A DNA stretch of 64,000 nucleotides from Paenibacillus abyssi (GTDB lineage: Bacteria; Bacillota; Bacilli; Paenibacillales; Paenibacillaceae), in contig NZ_BMGR01000008.1 in the NCBI RefSeq assembly GCF_014640295.1, forward strand, positions 1 through 64,000. The letters run 5' to 3'. This document shows positions 7,906-16,627 of this stretch, one piece after another. The notes beneath the pieces are model-generated. The model was not told the origin of the DNA, searched no databases, and saw nothing but the letters and a program-made list of their open reading frames with translations. The translations under genes were made by a program, and so were the position numbers. Numbering within the stretch: position 1 is the stretch's first letter; the number at the start of each line of letters is the position of its first letter.

Positions 7906-10713
7906 ATGTCGGAACTTAATGCAGCATCAGCAACGGCGAACCGGTCGCAACCCAGCAATTTACTGCGCCGTGACGTACGGTTTTTGGGCAATATATTGGG
8001 AGAGGTTCTTGTCCATCAGAGCGGTGATGAACTGCTTGAAATCGTTGAGAAGATCAGAGAGATGAGCAAAACGCTGCGGGCGGAATATTTGCCTGAGCTT
8101 TATGAAGAGTTCAAGAAAGTGATTGTGTCGCTTAGCCCGGAGAACCGCCACCAAGTGATTCGGGCATTCGCGATCTATTTCCAGCTTGTGAATATCGCTG
8201 AACAGAACCATCGTGTGCGCCGCAAGCGCGATTATGAGCGCTCTGCTGGTGAAGCGGTGCAGCCGGGCTCAATCGAGAGCGCCGTGCAGGATTTGAAGGA
8301 ACGGAATATTCCGGTTGAGGTCGTAAGAGAAATGCTGAGCGATATTTCGCTCGAGCTGGTTATGACTGCACATCCGACGGAAGCAACGCGCAGAGCTGTG
8401 ATGGACATCCACAAACGGATGGCTGAGGATGTCATGGAGCTGGACAATCCTACGCTCACATACCGTGAGCGCGAGAAGCTGCGTGAAAAGCTGTTGAATG
8501 AAGTACTTACCTTATGGCAGACAGATGAGCTGCGCGATCGTAAACCTAAGGTTATCGATGAAGTGCGCAATGGCCTGTACTATTTCGACGAGACATTGTT
8601 TGAAGTGCTCCCTGAGGTGTACGAAGAGCTGGAGCGCTGTTTGGATAAATATTATCCGGAACAATCCTGGCATGTGCCGACATATCTGAGATTCGGTTCT
8701 TGGATCGGGGGAGACCGTGACGGCAACCCTTCCGTAACGGCAAAGGTTACATGGGAAACGTTGACGCTGCATCGCCAGCTTGTGCTTGAGAAATACGAAG
8801 AGATGCTGAAGGAGCTTATGAACTTGCTCAGCTTCAGCGCGAATATCGTGGACGTGACGGAAGAGCTTAGCGAATCGATCCGGAGCGACCGCCAGGATAT
8901 CGGGTCTGTGAAGTGCATCGAGCTGTGGCGCAATGAGAAAGAGCCTTATCGAATCAAGCTGTCTTACATGCTTGAGAAGCTGAACAATACCCGGGATGAG
9001 TCATTAAAGGGGACTTCGAAGCGGTATAACAGTCCGGATGAGCTGAAGCTGGATCTGCAGATTATTGATCGCAGCCTGCGCCATCACTATGCCGATTATG
9101 TTGCAGATACTCACATCCGCAAGATGATCCGTCAAGTTGAGCTGTTCGGCTTCCATCTTTCTGCGCTGGACATTCGTCAGCATAGTAAAGAGCATGAGAA
9201 TGCGATGACGGAGATTTTGGCGAAGATGTCGATCGTCGAGGATTACGCATCTCTGTCCGAACAGGACAAGATTGAATTGCTGCATAAATTGCTGAAGGAT
9301 CCGCGTCCGCTAACTTCGAGCCACTTGTCTTACTCGGAAGGCACGCGGGAATGCTTGGACGTCTATCAGACGGTCTATCGGGCGCAGCAGGAGTTCGGAC
9401 CGAACTGTATTTCCAGCTATCTGATCAGTATGACGCAAGGCGCCAGTGATATGCTTGAAGTCATGGTGTTCGCGAAGGAAGTCGGCTTGTTCCGCCAGGA
9501 GGCGGACGGTTCCGTGATCTGTACGCTGCAATCCGTGCCGTTATTCGAAACGATTGATGACCTGCATGCGGCGCCAAGCATTATGTCCAGCCTGTTCGAG
9601 CTTCCGATCTACCGGGCAGCTGTTGAGGCGATGGGCGATCTTCAAGAAATTATGCTTGGTTATTCCGACAGCAATAAAGATGGCGGCGTTGTGACGGCCA
9701 ACTGGGAGCTGCGCGTTGCATTGAAAGACATAACAGCCGCAGCAAAAACATACAATGTCAAATTGAAGTTCTTCCATGGCCGGGGCGGAGCGCTTGGCCG
9801 GGGCGGTATGCCGCTTAACCGCAGTATTCTTGCTCAGCCGCCGCACACCATCGGAGGCGGCATTAAGATAACGGAGCAAGGCGAAGTATTGTCTTCCCGG
9901 TATTCGATGCAAGGCATTGCTTACCGCAGCTTGGAGCAAGCGACTTGGGCACTCATCACTGCGGCCAGATTTGCGAAATTCCCGAGCCAGGAGCCGGAAG
10001 CAGAGGCGCAGTGGGATCGCATTGCCAAAGGGATCTCTGAGACGGCACAGAAGAAATACCAGGACTTGATCTTCCGCGACCCGGATTTCCTGACCTTCTT
10101 CAAAGAATCCACGCCGCTTACGGAAATCGGCGAACTGAATATCGGATCCCGTCCATCCAAGCGGAAGAACAGTGACCGCTTCGAGGATCTGCGGGCGATT
10201 CCATGGGTGTTCGCATGGACGCAAAGCCGCTATCTGCTGCCGGCCTGGTATGCAGCGGGCACAGCAATGCGCAGCTATGTGGACGGCAGCGAAGAGCGGA
10301 TGGAGACATTGAAGCAAATGTATGCCGGCTTCCCATTCTTCCGTTCGTTGATCGATAATCTGCAAATGGCGCTTGCCAAAGCGGACCTGCAAATCGCCAA
10401 AGAATACGCGGCGATGGTCAAGGATGATACGATCCGGACACGTATTTTTGGACAAATCGAGGAAGAGTACACCCTCACGTCCAGCATGATATTGCAGATT
10501 ACCGGACAGAATGAGATTCTCGACAATGTACCGGTTATTCAGGAATCGATCCGGCTGCGCAATCCATATGTGGATCCGCTCAGCTATATGCAGGTTCAGC
10601 TCTTATCGGAGCTTCGTGAGCTGCGGGCGCAGGATGGGGACGATACCGAGCTGCTGCGGGAAGTGCTGTTAACGATTAACGGCATTGCGGCAGGACTGCG
10701 GAATACCGGCTAA
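7906..10713 (+). CDS. ppc: Phosphoenolpyruvate carboxylase
   Basis: PEPC carboxylates PEP to oxaloacetate, refilling the TCA cycle. The protein has 935 residues, the bacterial size. Diagnostic motifs are the catalytic-His segment VMTAHPTEATRRAV, the GGDRDGNPSVT bicarbonate/PEP region, MLGYSDSNKDGG, the glycine loop FHGRGGALGRGG and the family's C-terminal end LRNTG. The start is the ATG at 7906, six bases after AGGAGGA, rather than the in-frame ATG at 7882. It stands alone between a tRNA cluster and a strong terminator. Confidence 0.97.
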   Translation: MSELNAASATANRSQPSNLLRRDVRFLGNILGEVLVHQSGDELLEIVEKIREMSKTLRAEYLPELYEEFKKVIVSLSPENRHQVIRAFAIYFQLVNIAEQNHRVRRKRDYERSAGEAVQPGSIESAVQDLKERNIPVEVVREMLSDISLELVMTAHPTEATRRAVMDIHKRMAEDVMELDNPTLTYREREKLREKLLNEVLTLWQTDELRDRKPKVIDEVRNGLYYFDETLFEVLPEVYEELERCLDKYYPEQSWHVPTYLRFGSWIGGDRDGNPSVTAKVTWETLTLHRQLVLEKYEEMLKELMNLLSFSANIVDVTEELSESIRSDRQDIGSVKCIELWRNEKEPYRIKLSYMLEKLNNTRDESLKGTSKRYNSPDELKLDLQIIDRSLRHHYADYVADTHIRKMIRQVELFGFHLSALDIRQHSKEHENAMTEILAKMSIVEDYASLSEQDKIELLHKLLKDPRPLTSSHLSYSEGTRECLDVYQTVYRAQQEFGPNCISSYLISMTQGASDMLEVMVFAKEVGLFRQEADGSVICTLQSVPLFETIDDLHAAPSIMSSLFELPIYRAAVEAMGDLQEIMLGYSDSNKDGGVVTANWELRVALKDITAAAKTYNVKLKFFHGRGGALGRGGMPLNRSILAQPPHTIGGGIKITEQGEVLSSRYSMQGIAYRSLEQATWALITAARFAKFPSQEPEAEAQWDRIAKGISETAQKKYQDLIFRDPDFLTFFKESTPLTEIGELNIGSRPSKRKNSDRFEDLRAIPWVFAWTQSRYLLPAWYAAGTAMRSYVDGSEERMETLKQMYAGFPFFRSLIDNLQMALAKADLQIAKEYAAMVKDDTIRTRIFGQIEEEYTLTSSMILQITGQNEILDNVPVIQESIRLRNPYVDPLSYMQVQLLSELRELRAQDGDDTELLREVLLTINGIAAGLRNTG

Positions 10714-10741
10714 TAATAGGCAACACATCAAGTTGGGGCTG

Positions 10742-10784
10742 GGCCGGAGCAGCTATAAGGCTGCTCCAGGGTCCGGCCGTTTTT
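10742..10784 (+). terminator. Intrinsic terminator of ppc
   Basis: GGCCGGA...GCAGC pairs with GCTGC...TCCGGCC and is followed by GTTTTTG. It separates ppc from the sigma-factor operon. Confidence 0.85.
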
Positions 10785-10830
10785 GTTGAAACATGCTCCG
10801 GCCAAACCGGCACGTTTGGAGGAATCATTC

Positions 10831-11397
10831 GTGATATCTATAGAAGCGCGCTTGGCGCGCATGGCCCTGAGAGGCGATCAAGAGGCGTTTGCGGAAATCG
10901 TCGGCCTTTATCAGGAAAAGCTGTATCATATGGCCTACCGGATGCTTAGCAACCGGCAGGAGGCGGAGGATGTGGTACAGGACACCTTTCTTCGCGTCTA
11001 CAACAATCTTGACCGGTACGATGAAACGATGAAATTTTCAACATGGATATACCGGATCGCGACCAATCTGTGTATTGACCGGCTTCGCAAGCGAAAGCCC
11101 AGCTATTCGCTGGATGCGGAATCGAGTGATCATGAAGGGCTGGATGGTTATTCGATGATCCCAAGCGATGACCGGACACCAGAGAGTGAGACGCTCCTCT
11201 CCGAGACACAGCGGATTATCCATCAAGCGATGGACACGCTGCCGGCCAAATATAAATCGGTCATGGTACTGCGCTACTTACAGGAATTATCGCTCCAAGA
11301 AATCGGGGATGTGCTGGGTATGCCCGTCACAACAGTGAAGACGCGTGTGCACCGCGGACGCGAATTTCTCCGCAAAAAGCTGGAGCGGGTTCTTTAA
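10831..11397 (+). CDS. sigW: ECF RNA polymerase sigma factor, SigW type
   Basis: This 188-residue ECF sigma factor contains region 2 (AYRMLSNRQEAEDVVQDTFLRVY, with FSTWIYRIATNLCIDRLRK binding the -10 element) and region 4 (ALPAKYK-type start, LQELSLQEIGDVLGMPVTTVKTRVHRGRE). I set the start at the GTG at 10831, eight bases after TTGGAGGA. The order sigW, anti-sigma, cdaA, cdaR, glmM matches the known SigW neighbourhood of Bacillus and Paenibacillus. It would control cell-envelope stress genes and is released by cleavage of the membrane anti-sigma encoded next. Confidence 0.92.
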   Translation: MISIEARLARMALRGDQEAFAEIVGLYQEKLYHMAYRMLSNRQEAEDVVQDTFLRVYNNLDRYDETMKFSTWIYRIATNLCIDRLRKRKPSYSLDAESSDHEGLDGYSMIPSDDRTPESETLLSETQRIIHQAMDTLPAKYKSVMVLRYLQELSLQEIGDVLGMPVTTVKTRVHRGREFLRKKLERVL

Positions 11398-11439
11398 TTG
11401 TACGATCGCAAGTTTTTAAATAATGGATACATAAAAAAA

Positions 11440-11467
11440 TGAAACATCTCTTGTTCTGCCACGTATC
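11440..11467 (+). promoter_or_regulatory. SigW-type ECF promoter upstream of the anti-sigma gene
   Basis: TGAAAC (11440-11445), 16 bases, then CGTATC (11462-11467) matches the SigW consensus TGAAAC-N16-CGTA. It lies between sigW and the anti-sigma gene, so SigW may boost its own antagonist. Confidence 0.75.
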
Positions 11468-11520
11468 GTATAAAAGAAACGAAAGCATGCTTGAGCAATT
11501 TGCAGAAAGGATTGGCTGCC

Positions 11521-12168
11521 ATGGAATGCAAAGTCGCCATCTTATGGATGCATGAGTATTTGGACGACGATCTGCCCCGGGACGATGTTATTCAACTGAA
11601 AGAACATTTGCTTTCTTGCCCGGAATGTAGGATGCGGTTTGAACAGTTAAAGCGGACAGAAGCGTTCGCGCAAGCAGCGATAACCGAACGAATCACGATT
11701 CCGGTTGCTGCTAGTGCGGGAAGATCCGCAGTAAGTTCCGCTTCCCTGACGAACCGGATTATGCAGAAGCTGCCTCAGCAGCGGCGGAAGCAAGGATGGA
11801 TGCGCTTCGTTCGCAACCACCCTGCGGTAACGGTGGCTGCTGTTTTTGTGTTCGTTATGATGACAAGCTTCTTAGCGATGTGGGGCCAGAGTTCAGAGCT
11901 GATCGTCAGCGGTTCGGACCTGCAGCATGTTGTCATTGATGGCGATACGGTTATCGTGCCTGCAGGCGTTCAAGTCAATGGTGATTTGACCGTCGAGAAC
12001 GGTAGGGCAGATATACGTGGTGAAGTGCAGGGCAATCTCACAGTGATTGACGGCTCGCTCCAGTTGGCATCGACGGCCAAGATTGTAGGCGAGAACCGAG
12101 AGATCAATCAAGCGCTGGATTGGCTTTGGTTTAAAGTAACGAAAACAGTCAGCGGCCTGGCCTATTAA
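11521..12168 (+). CDS. rsiW: Membrane anti-sigma factor with ZAS zinc finger (RsiW-like)
   Basis: The 215-residue protein starts with a cytoplasmic ZAS domain (HEYLDDDLPRDD through HLLSCPEC, the His-x3-Cys-x2-Cys zinc motif). A basic linker follows, then one membrane segment around residues 105-125 (VTVAAVFVFVMMTSFLAMW). The extracytoplasmic part has a repetitive beta pattern (DGDTVIVPAGVQVNGDLTV, then GNLTVIDGSLQL) like the polymer-forming bactofilin fold, which is not part of Bacillus subtilis RsiW as I know it. It should hold SigW inactive until cleaved by site-1 and site-2 proteases. The start is the ATG at 11521. Confidence 0.85.
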   Translation: MECKVAILWMHEYLDDDLPRDDVIQLKEHLLSCPECRMRFEQLKRTEAFAQAAITERITIPVAASAGRSAVSSASLTNRIMQKLPQQRRKQGWMRFVRNHPAVTVAAVFVFVMMTSFLAMWGQSSELIVSGSDLQHVVIDGDTVIVPAGVQVNGDLTVENGRADIRGEVQGNLTVIDGSLQLASTAKIVGENREINQALDWLWFKVTKTVSGLAY

Positions 12169-12178
12169 CGATAACAGC

Positions 12179-12204
12179 CTCCCTGGTGACAGGGAGTTTT
12201 TTTT
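12179..12204 (+). terminator. Intrinsic terminator after the anti-sigma gene
   Basis: CTCCCTG pairs with CAGGGAG across a four-base loop and is followed by TTTTTTTTC. It separates sigW-rsiW from cdaA. Confidence 0.85.
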
Positions 12205-12308
12205 CTTGAAATAGAGGATTTAGAAGACAACTTATAGAAAAGAATAAAGTTAGTGGAATAAAAACACAAAATTTAGAGAGCCTGTGAAGGGTCGATGGGG
12301 GTTGGCGC

Positions 12309-13142
12309 ATGAATTATTTTGCCGATTTGACCTGGAATCAATGGATTAAAGATCTGATCGATGTAACGATCGTAAGTTATATTATTTATAAGCTGTTCTT
12401 ATTGGTCCGCGGGACGCGTGCGGTTCAATTATTGAAGGGTATTTTCGTCCTCGTGGCCACTTGGGCGATCAGTACCTGGTTTAACCTCTATACGTTAAAG
12501 TGGTTAATGAATCAAATGTTTACATTTGGGGTCATCACGGTGCTCATATTATTTCAGCCTGAGCTAAGGCGCGCGCTCGAGCAGTTGGGCCGGGGGAAGC
12601 TGTTTGGCCGCTCTAACCCGGTGGAACGTGATATCCATGATCGTATTGATGAGCTTATTAAAGCTGTTAATCATTTATCCCGTAAAAAAATCGGCGCATT
12701 AATTGTATTCGAGCGGGAAACCGGACTGAATGATTACATAGAATCCGGCATTCATATGGAATCGCGTGTAAGCTCTGAACTGCTGATCAATATCTTTATT
12801 CCGAATACGCCGCTTCATGATGGCGCCGTTATTATTCGGGGCAATCAGATCATGGCGGCGGGATGTTATTTGCCGTTATCGGAGAATCCGTTTATCAGCA
12901 AGGAGCTGGGTACGCGCCATCGTGCCGCGATCGGAATCAGCGAGGTCTGCGATGCCGTATCGATCGTTGTATCGGAAGAAACGGGACAAGTTTCACTTGC
13001 GCTTGGCGGCATGGTTGTGCGGGATATTAACGAGGAATCCCTGATTTCCAAGCTGTTTGATGAGCTGACGCCAAAATCAACAGCCGAGAAAGCGAAGGCG
13101 AGGGTTTCGTTCTGGAAGCGGAGGGGGGATCAGAATGGATAA
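12309..13142 (+). CDS. cdaA: Diadenylate cyclase
   Basis: CdaA makes cyclic di-AMP from two ATP and is the housekeeping DAC enzyme of Bacillota, controlling potassium and osmolyte transport and cell-wall balance. The 277-residue protein has three N-terminal membrane helices (about residues 10-80) and a DAC domain with both signature motifs, LHDGAVII and GTRHRAAIGIS. Its last eight bases overlap cdaR, and glmM follows, forming the conserved cdaA-cdaR-glmM module in which CdaR and GlmM modulate CdaA. Confidence 0.96.
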   Translation: MNYFADLTWNQWIKDLIDVTIVSYIIYKLFLLVRGTRAVQLLKGIFVLVATWAISTWFNLYTLKWLMNQMFTFGVITVLILFQPELRRALEQLGRGKLFGRSNPVERDIHDRIDELIKAVNHLSRKKIGALIVFERETGLNDYIESGIHMESRVSSELLINIFIPNTPLHDGAVIIRGNQIMAAGCYLPLSENPFISKELGTRHRAAIGISEVCDAVSIVVSEETGQVSLALGGMVVRDINEESLISKLFDELTPKSTAEKAKARVSFWKRRGDQNG

Positions 13143-14601
13143 ATGGCTGAATCACCCCACGATTTTAAAAGTCATTTCAGTTGTGCTGGCACTGCTTCTT
13201 TGGGCGGTCGTTCATTTTGATCCGGAAGCGCCGGCCACGATTACATCTACGGTGGATACCAAAGAATTCGAAGCGCTGCAGGTAAGGGCGGTCGGATATG
13301 ACGAGACGCTGCATGATTTGCGATTGCTCGAGCCAAGCGTTGTGCGTATTATGGTGCGAGGAAGCCGTTCAGATCTGCTGTCCGCTTCCCAGGATGAATA
13401 TAAAGTGTCCGTTGATTTGACCGATATTCCCGATGGCGAGCATATACTGCCGTTAAAGGTAGAGCTGCCGAACCGCATCCAGTTGGTTGAGCTGTCCCCT
13501 GCCAGGGTAACTGTTATATTGGAGCCGATGAGAACCAAAGAGTTCGATGTCAGCATCAATACAATCGGCAAGCCGGCCAACGATTATAAAGTCGGAGCGC
13601 CGATCGTAAAGCCGAACAGCCGTGCGTTTGTCACGCTGCCGGAGGATCTGATGGATCAGGTCGGACGGGTCGGTGCTGTTATTGATGTGGAGAATGAAGA
13701 GAATACAGTGAATGAGAAGCGGGTCAAGCTTATGGCGTATGATAAGGCAGGCCAGGAAATGCCGGATGCCGTTGTGGATCCGGAGACCGTTGAGGTAGAA
13801 GTGCCGATTACAAAGCCGTTCAAACATCTGCCGCTGCGAATCGGTCTTGCAGGAAAACTGCCGAACGGCCTCAGTTTGGTAGCTGTCCGCAGTGAAACGG
13901 AGAACGTAACGGCATATGGACCGCAGGTTGAACTGGATAAATATGATCATTTTGATAATGTTTCCGTTAATTTGTCTTCCATTAGAGGGTCGGGTACCGT
14001 ATCCGTTGATTTGAAGCCGATGGATGGGCTGGCTTCAGTGAATCCGAGCAAGATCGATGTTGATATCGAGGTCGCTCCATCGGAGACACGTACGCTGCCG
14101 CAGATTCCGATTGCGGTGACGGGGCTGTCGGGTGGATTGGATGCGAGATTTTTGACGCCGGAAGCCGGAAGGCTGGACATCCAGGTAAGGGGAGCGCCAA
14201 GTCTGCTCGCAGAGCTCGTAGCAAGGGATATTCAAGTGATGGTGGATGTGAACGGCCTGGCGCCCGGGGAGCATGAAGTGCCGATCGAGGTGCAGCTGCC
14301 AAGGTTTATCGAGATTGGTTCGAATAACGAGCTCACAGCCAGAGTGCAGATTATCGACAGCAATGAGACCTCCATTCAGCAGCCGGAGCAGGAGCCGGAG
14401 CCGGGAGCTATGTCAGAAGATGTGCCTGAGGAATCTGTACAAAACACGCCTTCGACTTCGGCCGATGCGTCGGATGCTCCGGCAGGAGAATCTTCAGGGA
14501 ATGCCGAGGCTGACACAAGTCCTCCAACAGTGAACAACAATGCCTCCAATAAAGTGGAGGAGCAGCCGCCCGAACCAATGGATGGCAATGATAGGACATA
14601 A
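13135..14601 (+). CDS. cdaR: CdaA regulatory protein, YbbR-domain
   Basis: The 488-residue protein has one N-terminal membrane anchor (ILKVISVVLALLLWAVVHF) followed by repeated extracytoplasmic YbbR domains; about four can be counted from the recurring segments RLLEPSVVRIMVRG, DVSINTIGKPANDY, KPFKHLPLRIGLAGKLPNG and RTLPQIPIAVTGLSGGL. A low-complexity Glu/Pro/Ser tail of roughly 65 residues follows and is probably disordered. It binds CdaA in the membrane and tunes c-di-AMP synthesis. The start ATG lies inside the cdaA stop region. Confidence 0.93.
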   Translation: MDKWLNHPTILKVISVVLALLLWAVVHFDPEAPATITSTVDTKEFEALQVRAVGYDETLHDLRLLEPSVVRIMVRGSRSDLLSASQDEYKVSVDLTDIPDGEHILPLKVELPNRIQLVELSPARVTVILEPMRTKEFDVSINTIGKPANDYKVGAPIVKPNSRAFVTLPEDLMDQVGRVGAVIDVENEENTVNEKRVKLMAYDKAGQEMPDAVVDPETVEVEVPITKPFKHLPLRIGLAGKLPNGLSLVAVRSETENVTAYGPQVELDKYDHFDNVSVNLSSIRGSGTVSVDLKPMDGLASVNPSKIDVDIEVAPSETRTLPQIPIAVTGLSGGLDARFLTPEAGRLDIQVRGAPSLLAELVARDIQVMVDVNGLAPGEHEVPIEVQLPRFIEIGSNNELTARVQIIDSNETSIQQPEQEPEPGAMSEDVPEESVQNTPSTSADASDAPAGESSGNAEADTSPPTVNNNASNKVEEQPPEPMDGNDRT

Positions 14602-14640
14602 TGAAAGTAAACAACTTGGACTTAAAGGAGAATAAATCGA

Positions 14641-15981
14641 ATGGGTAAGTACTTCGGAACCGATGGCGTTCGTGGTGTGGCCAATCGGGAGTTAACGCCG
14701 GAATTAGCATATAAAATCGGCCGCTGCGGCGGTTATGTATTAGCAGGGCAGGTAGAGAAGCCAAAGGTAATCATCGGTCTGGATACGCGTATTTCCGGCC
14801 CGATGCTGGAGGCTGCGCTGATCGCCGGCCTGCTGTCCATCGGAGCAAGCGTAGTGAGGCTTGGTGTGGTGTCTACGCCGGCAGTCGCTTATTTGACTCG
14901 CAAGCTTGGAGCGGATGCAGGGGTAATGATCTCGGCCTCCCACAATCCTGTAGAGGATAACGGGATTAAGTTTTTTGGAGGGGACGGGTTCAAGCTCTCT
15001 GATGAGACGGAGATGGAGATCGAACGTTTGATGGATGCGGAGCAGGATGAGCTTCCTCGTCCGGAAGGCGGCGGCATCGGTACCGTAACCGTGCTTGAGG
15101 ATGCCAAAGCAATGTACGTGGATTTCTTGATGACAACGGTAAAGAACCGGTTCTCAGGTTTGAAAATTGTACTCGATTGCGCGCATGGCGCCGCTTATGA
15201 GCTGGCACCGGCAGTTTTCCGCGAACTTGGAGCGGAAGTCATCACGATTGGTGCGGAGCCTAACGGGCTTAACATTAACGACGGGGTGGGCTCCACGCAT
15301 CCGGAGTATTTGCGCGAACAGGTTCTGGCTCATGGAGCCGATCTGGGACTGTCCTTTGATGGAGACGCGGATCGGTTGATCGCTGTGGATGATGCAGGCG
15401 AAGAGGTTGACGGGGATTTCATACTGTGCATTTGCGGGGATGCGATGAAGCGGGCAGGCACACTGCATGCAGATACGGTTGTGACAACGGTGATGAGCAA
15501 TATCGGCTTCTTCAAAGCGGCACAGCATCTGGGTCTTCATACAGCCCAAACTGCGGTAGGCGACCGTTATGTTATGGAGGAAATGCGCCGCGGCGGTTAT
15601 AATCTGGGCGGTGAGCAATCCGGCCATGTCATTTTTCTCGATTATAATACAACAGGCGACGGTATCCTGACAGCACTTCAACTGGTGGATACGCTGGTGG
15701 CTTCCGGACAGAAGCTGAGCGAAGTGAAACAGCTGATGCGCAAATTCCCGCAGGTGCTTGTGAATGTCAGAGTAGCGGACAAGAGCATGTACAAGGACAA
15801 TGCCGCCATTGCGAAAGCGGTAGCTGAAGTAGAGCAGGAGCTTGGCGACAACGGACGAGTGCTGGTGCGTCCTTCGGGAACGGAATCGTTGATCCGCGTA
15901 ATGGCTGAAGGCCCGGACAAGGATGTCGTTGAGGGATATGTGACTCGCATTGTAGATGTGGTCAAAGCAGAGCTTGGGTAA
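14641..15981 (+). CDS. glmM: Phosphoglucosamine mutase
   Basis: GlmM converts glucosamine-6-phosphate to glucosamine-1-phosphate for UDP-GlcNAc synthesis. The 446-residue enzyme shows the N-terminal FGTDGVRG, the phosphoserine loop MISASHNP, the metal-binding loop SFDGDADRL, the sugar loop GGEQSGH and the C-terminal phosphate loop [15 protein letters not shown]. The ribosome binding site AAAGGAG sits ten bases before the ATG. It uses the product of glmS, encoded downstream under a separate promoter. Confidence 0.97.
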   Translation: MGKYFGTDGVRGVANRELTPELAYKIGRCGGYVLAGQVEKPKVIIGLDTRISGPMLEAALIAGLLSIGASVVRLGVVSTPAVAYLTRKLGADAGVMISASHNPVEDNGIKFFGGDGFKLSDETEMEIERLMDAEQDELPRPEGGGIGTVTVLEDAKAMYVDFLMTTVKNRFSGLKIVLDCAHGAAYELAPAVFRELGAEVITIGAEPNGLNINDGVGSTHPEYLREQVLAHGADLGLSFDGDADRLIAVDDAGEEVDGDFILCICGDAMKRAGTLHADTVVTTVMSNIGFFKAAQHLGLHTAQTAVGDRYVMEEMRRGGYNLGGEQSGHVIFLDYNTTGDGILTALQLVDTLVASGQKLSEVKQLMRKFPQVLVNVRVADKSMYKDNAAIAKAVAEVEQELGDNGRVLVRPSGTESLIRVMAEGPDKDVVEGYVTRIVDVVKAELG

Positions 15982-15990
15982 TGAATACAA

Positions 15991-16019
15991 GAGACTCTAA
16001 TCATCGAGTCTCATTGTTT
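15991..16019 (+). terminator. Probable glmM terminator
   Basis: GAGACTC pairs with GAGTCTC across eight bases, followed by the T-rich but interrupted ATTGTTTC. It is a modest terminator ten bases after the glmM stop. Confidence 0.6.
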
Positions 16020-16205
16020 CATTCATGAAAGCGCGGGAGACGGTGCTGTCCGCCGATGGATGGCGGCAGCCGTTTCACCGCTAATGGATTTCCCGGGAGT
16101 AAAGATAGAGTCTTTTACCGATTAGCAGCTCATCAACTGTTTCACACTCTGAACTTGCTGGGTAACGATATGAGGAAGCATGAAAACGCCTTGAAAAACT
16201 TGGTG

Positions 16206-16234
16206 TTGCAAGCTGCTGTGAAAATGAATATGAT
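16206..16234 (+). promoter_or_regulatory. glmS promoter
   Basis: TTGCAA and TATGAT are separated by 17 bases, ending about 55 bases before the ribozyme cleavage site. Upstream, 16045-16080 forms a long GC-rich hairpin (ACGGTGCTGTCCGCC against GGCGGCAGCCGT) without a T-run; its role is unknown. Confidence 0.7.
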
Positions 16235-16279
16235 AGGTAGTATGATTCTGGAATGGAAGGGCAGGATAGAGGTTACTTA

Positions 16280-16450
16280 GCATCACAAGCGCCAGAGCTA
16301 GCATGGATCGCCACGGAGAGATGAAGGGATCCGGCAAGCTGACGAGGTGGAGGTGTTCGGAATGTTCGGCGGGGACCTCCCGGTTAGGATTCAAACCGTA
16401 AGCCGAAACGCAAAAAGACCAGGGCGACCGGTCCGACAAGAGTTCGGCAG
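16280..16450 (+). ncRNA. glmS ribozyme-riboswitch
   Basis: The conserved core is clear: the cleavage segment AAGCGCCAGAGC (cut predicted between A16288 and G16289), the GACGAGGTGGAGGT strand, GGCGGGGACCTCCCGG, and AACCGTAAGCCG with the 3' P4-type hairpins around 16418-16447. In this class, glucosamine-6-phosphate acts as coenzyme for self-cleavage, which triggers decay of the glmS mRNA. It lies in the 5' UTR about 180 bases ahead of the glmS ATG, as usual for Bacillota. Confidence 0.95.
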
Positions 16451-16627
16451 AATCAGCTATTTTTTAATATATTCCTGAATGTCTGCGATGCCGATGTCAT
16501 ATCGGTACGGGCATGAGGATTTTTCGTACAAGAACACGTTCGGGAAAACCAAATACAGCCTAAACCGCATGATGGATGGCATCCGTGGAACGGGGAAAAA
16601 ATATACCGTACGGAGGTCTGTTTAATT

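Noticed and set aside
9541-10455. 304-residue open frame on the minus strand
   Set aside because: It is antisense to the conserved catalytic half of ppc; composition is that of a GC-biased shadow.
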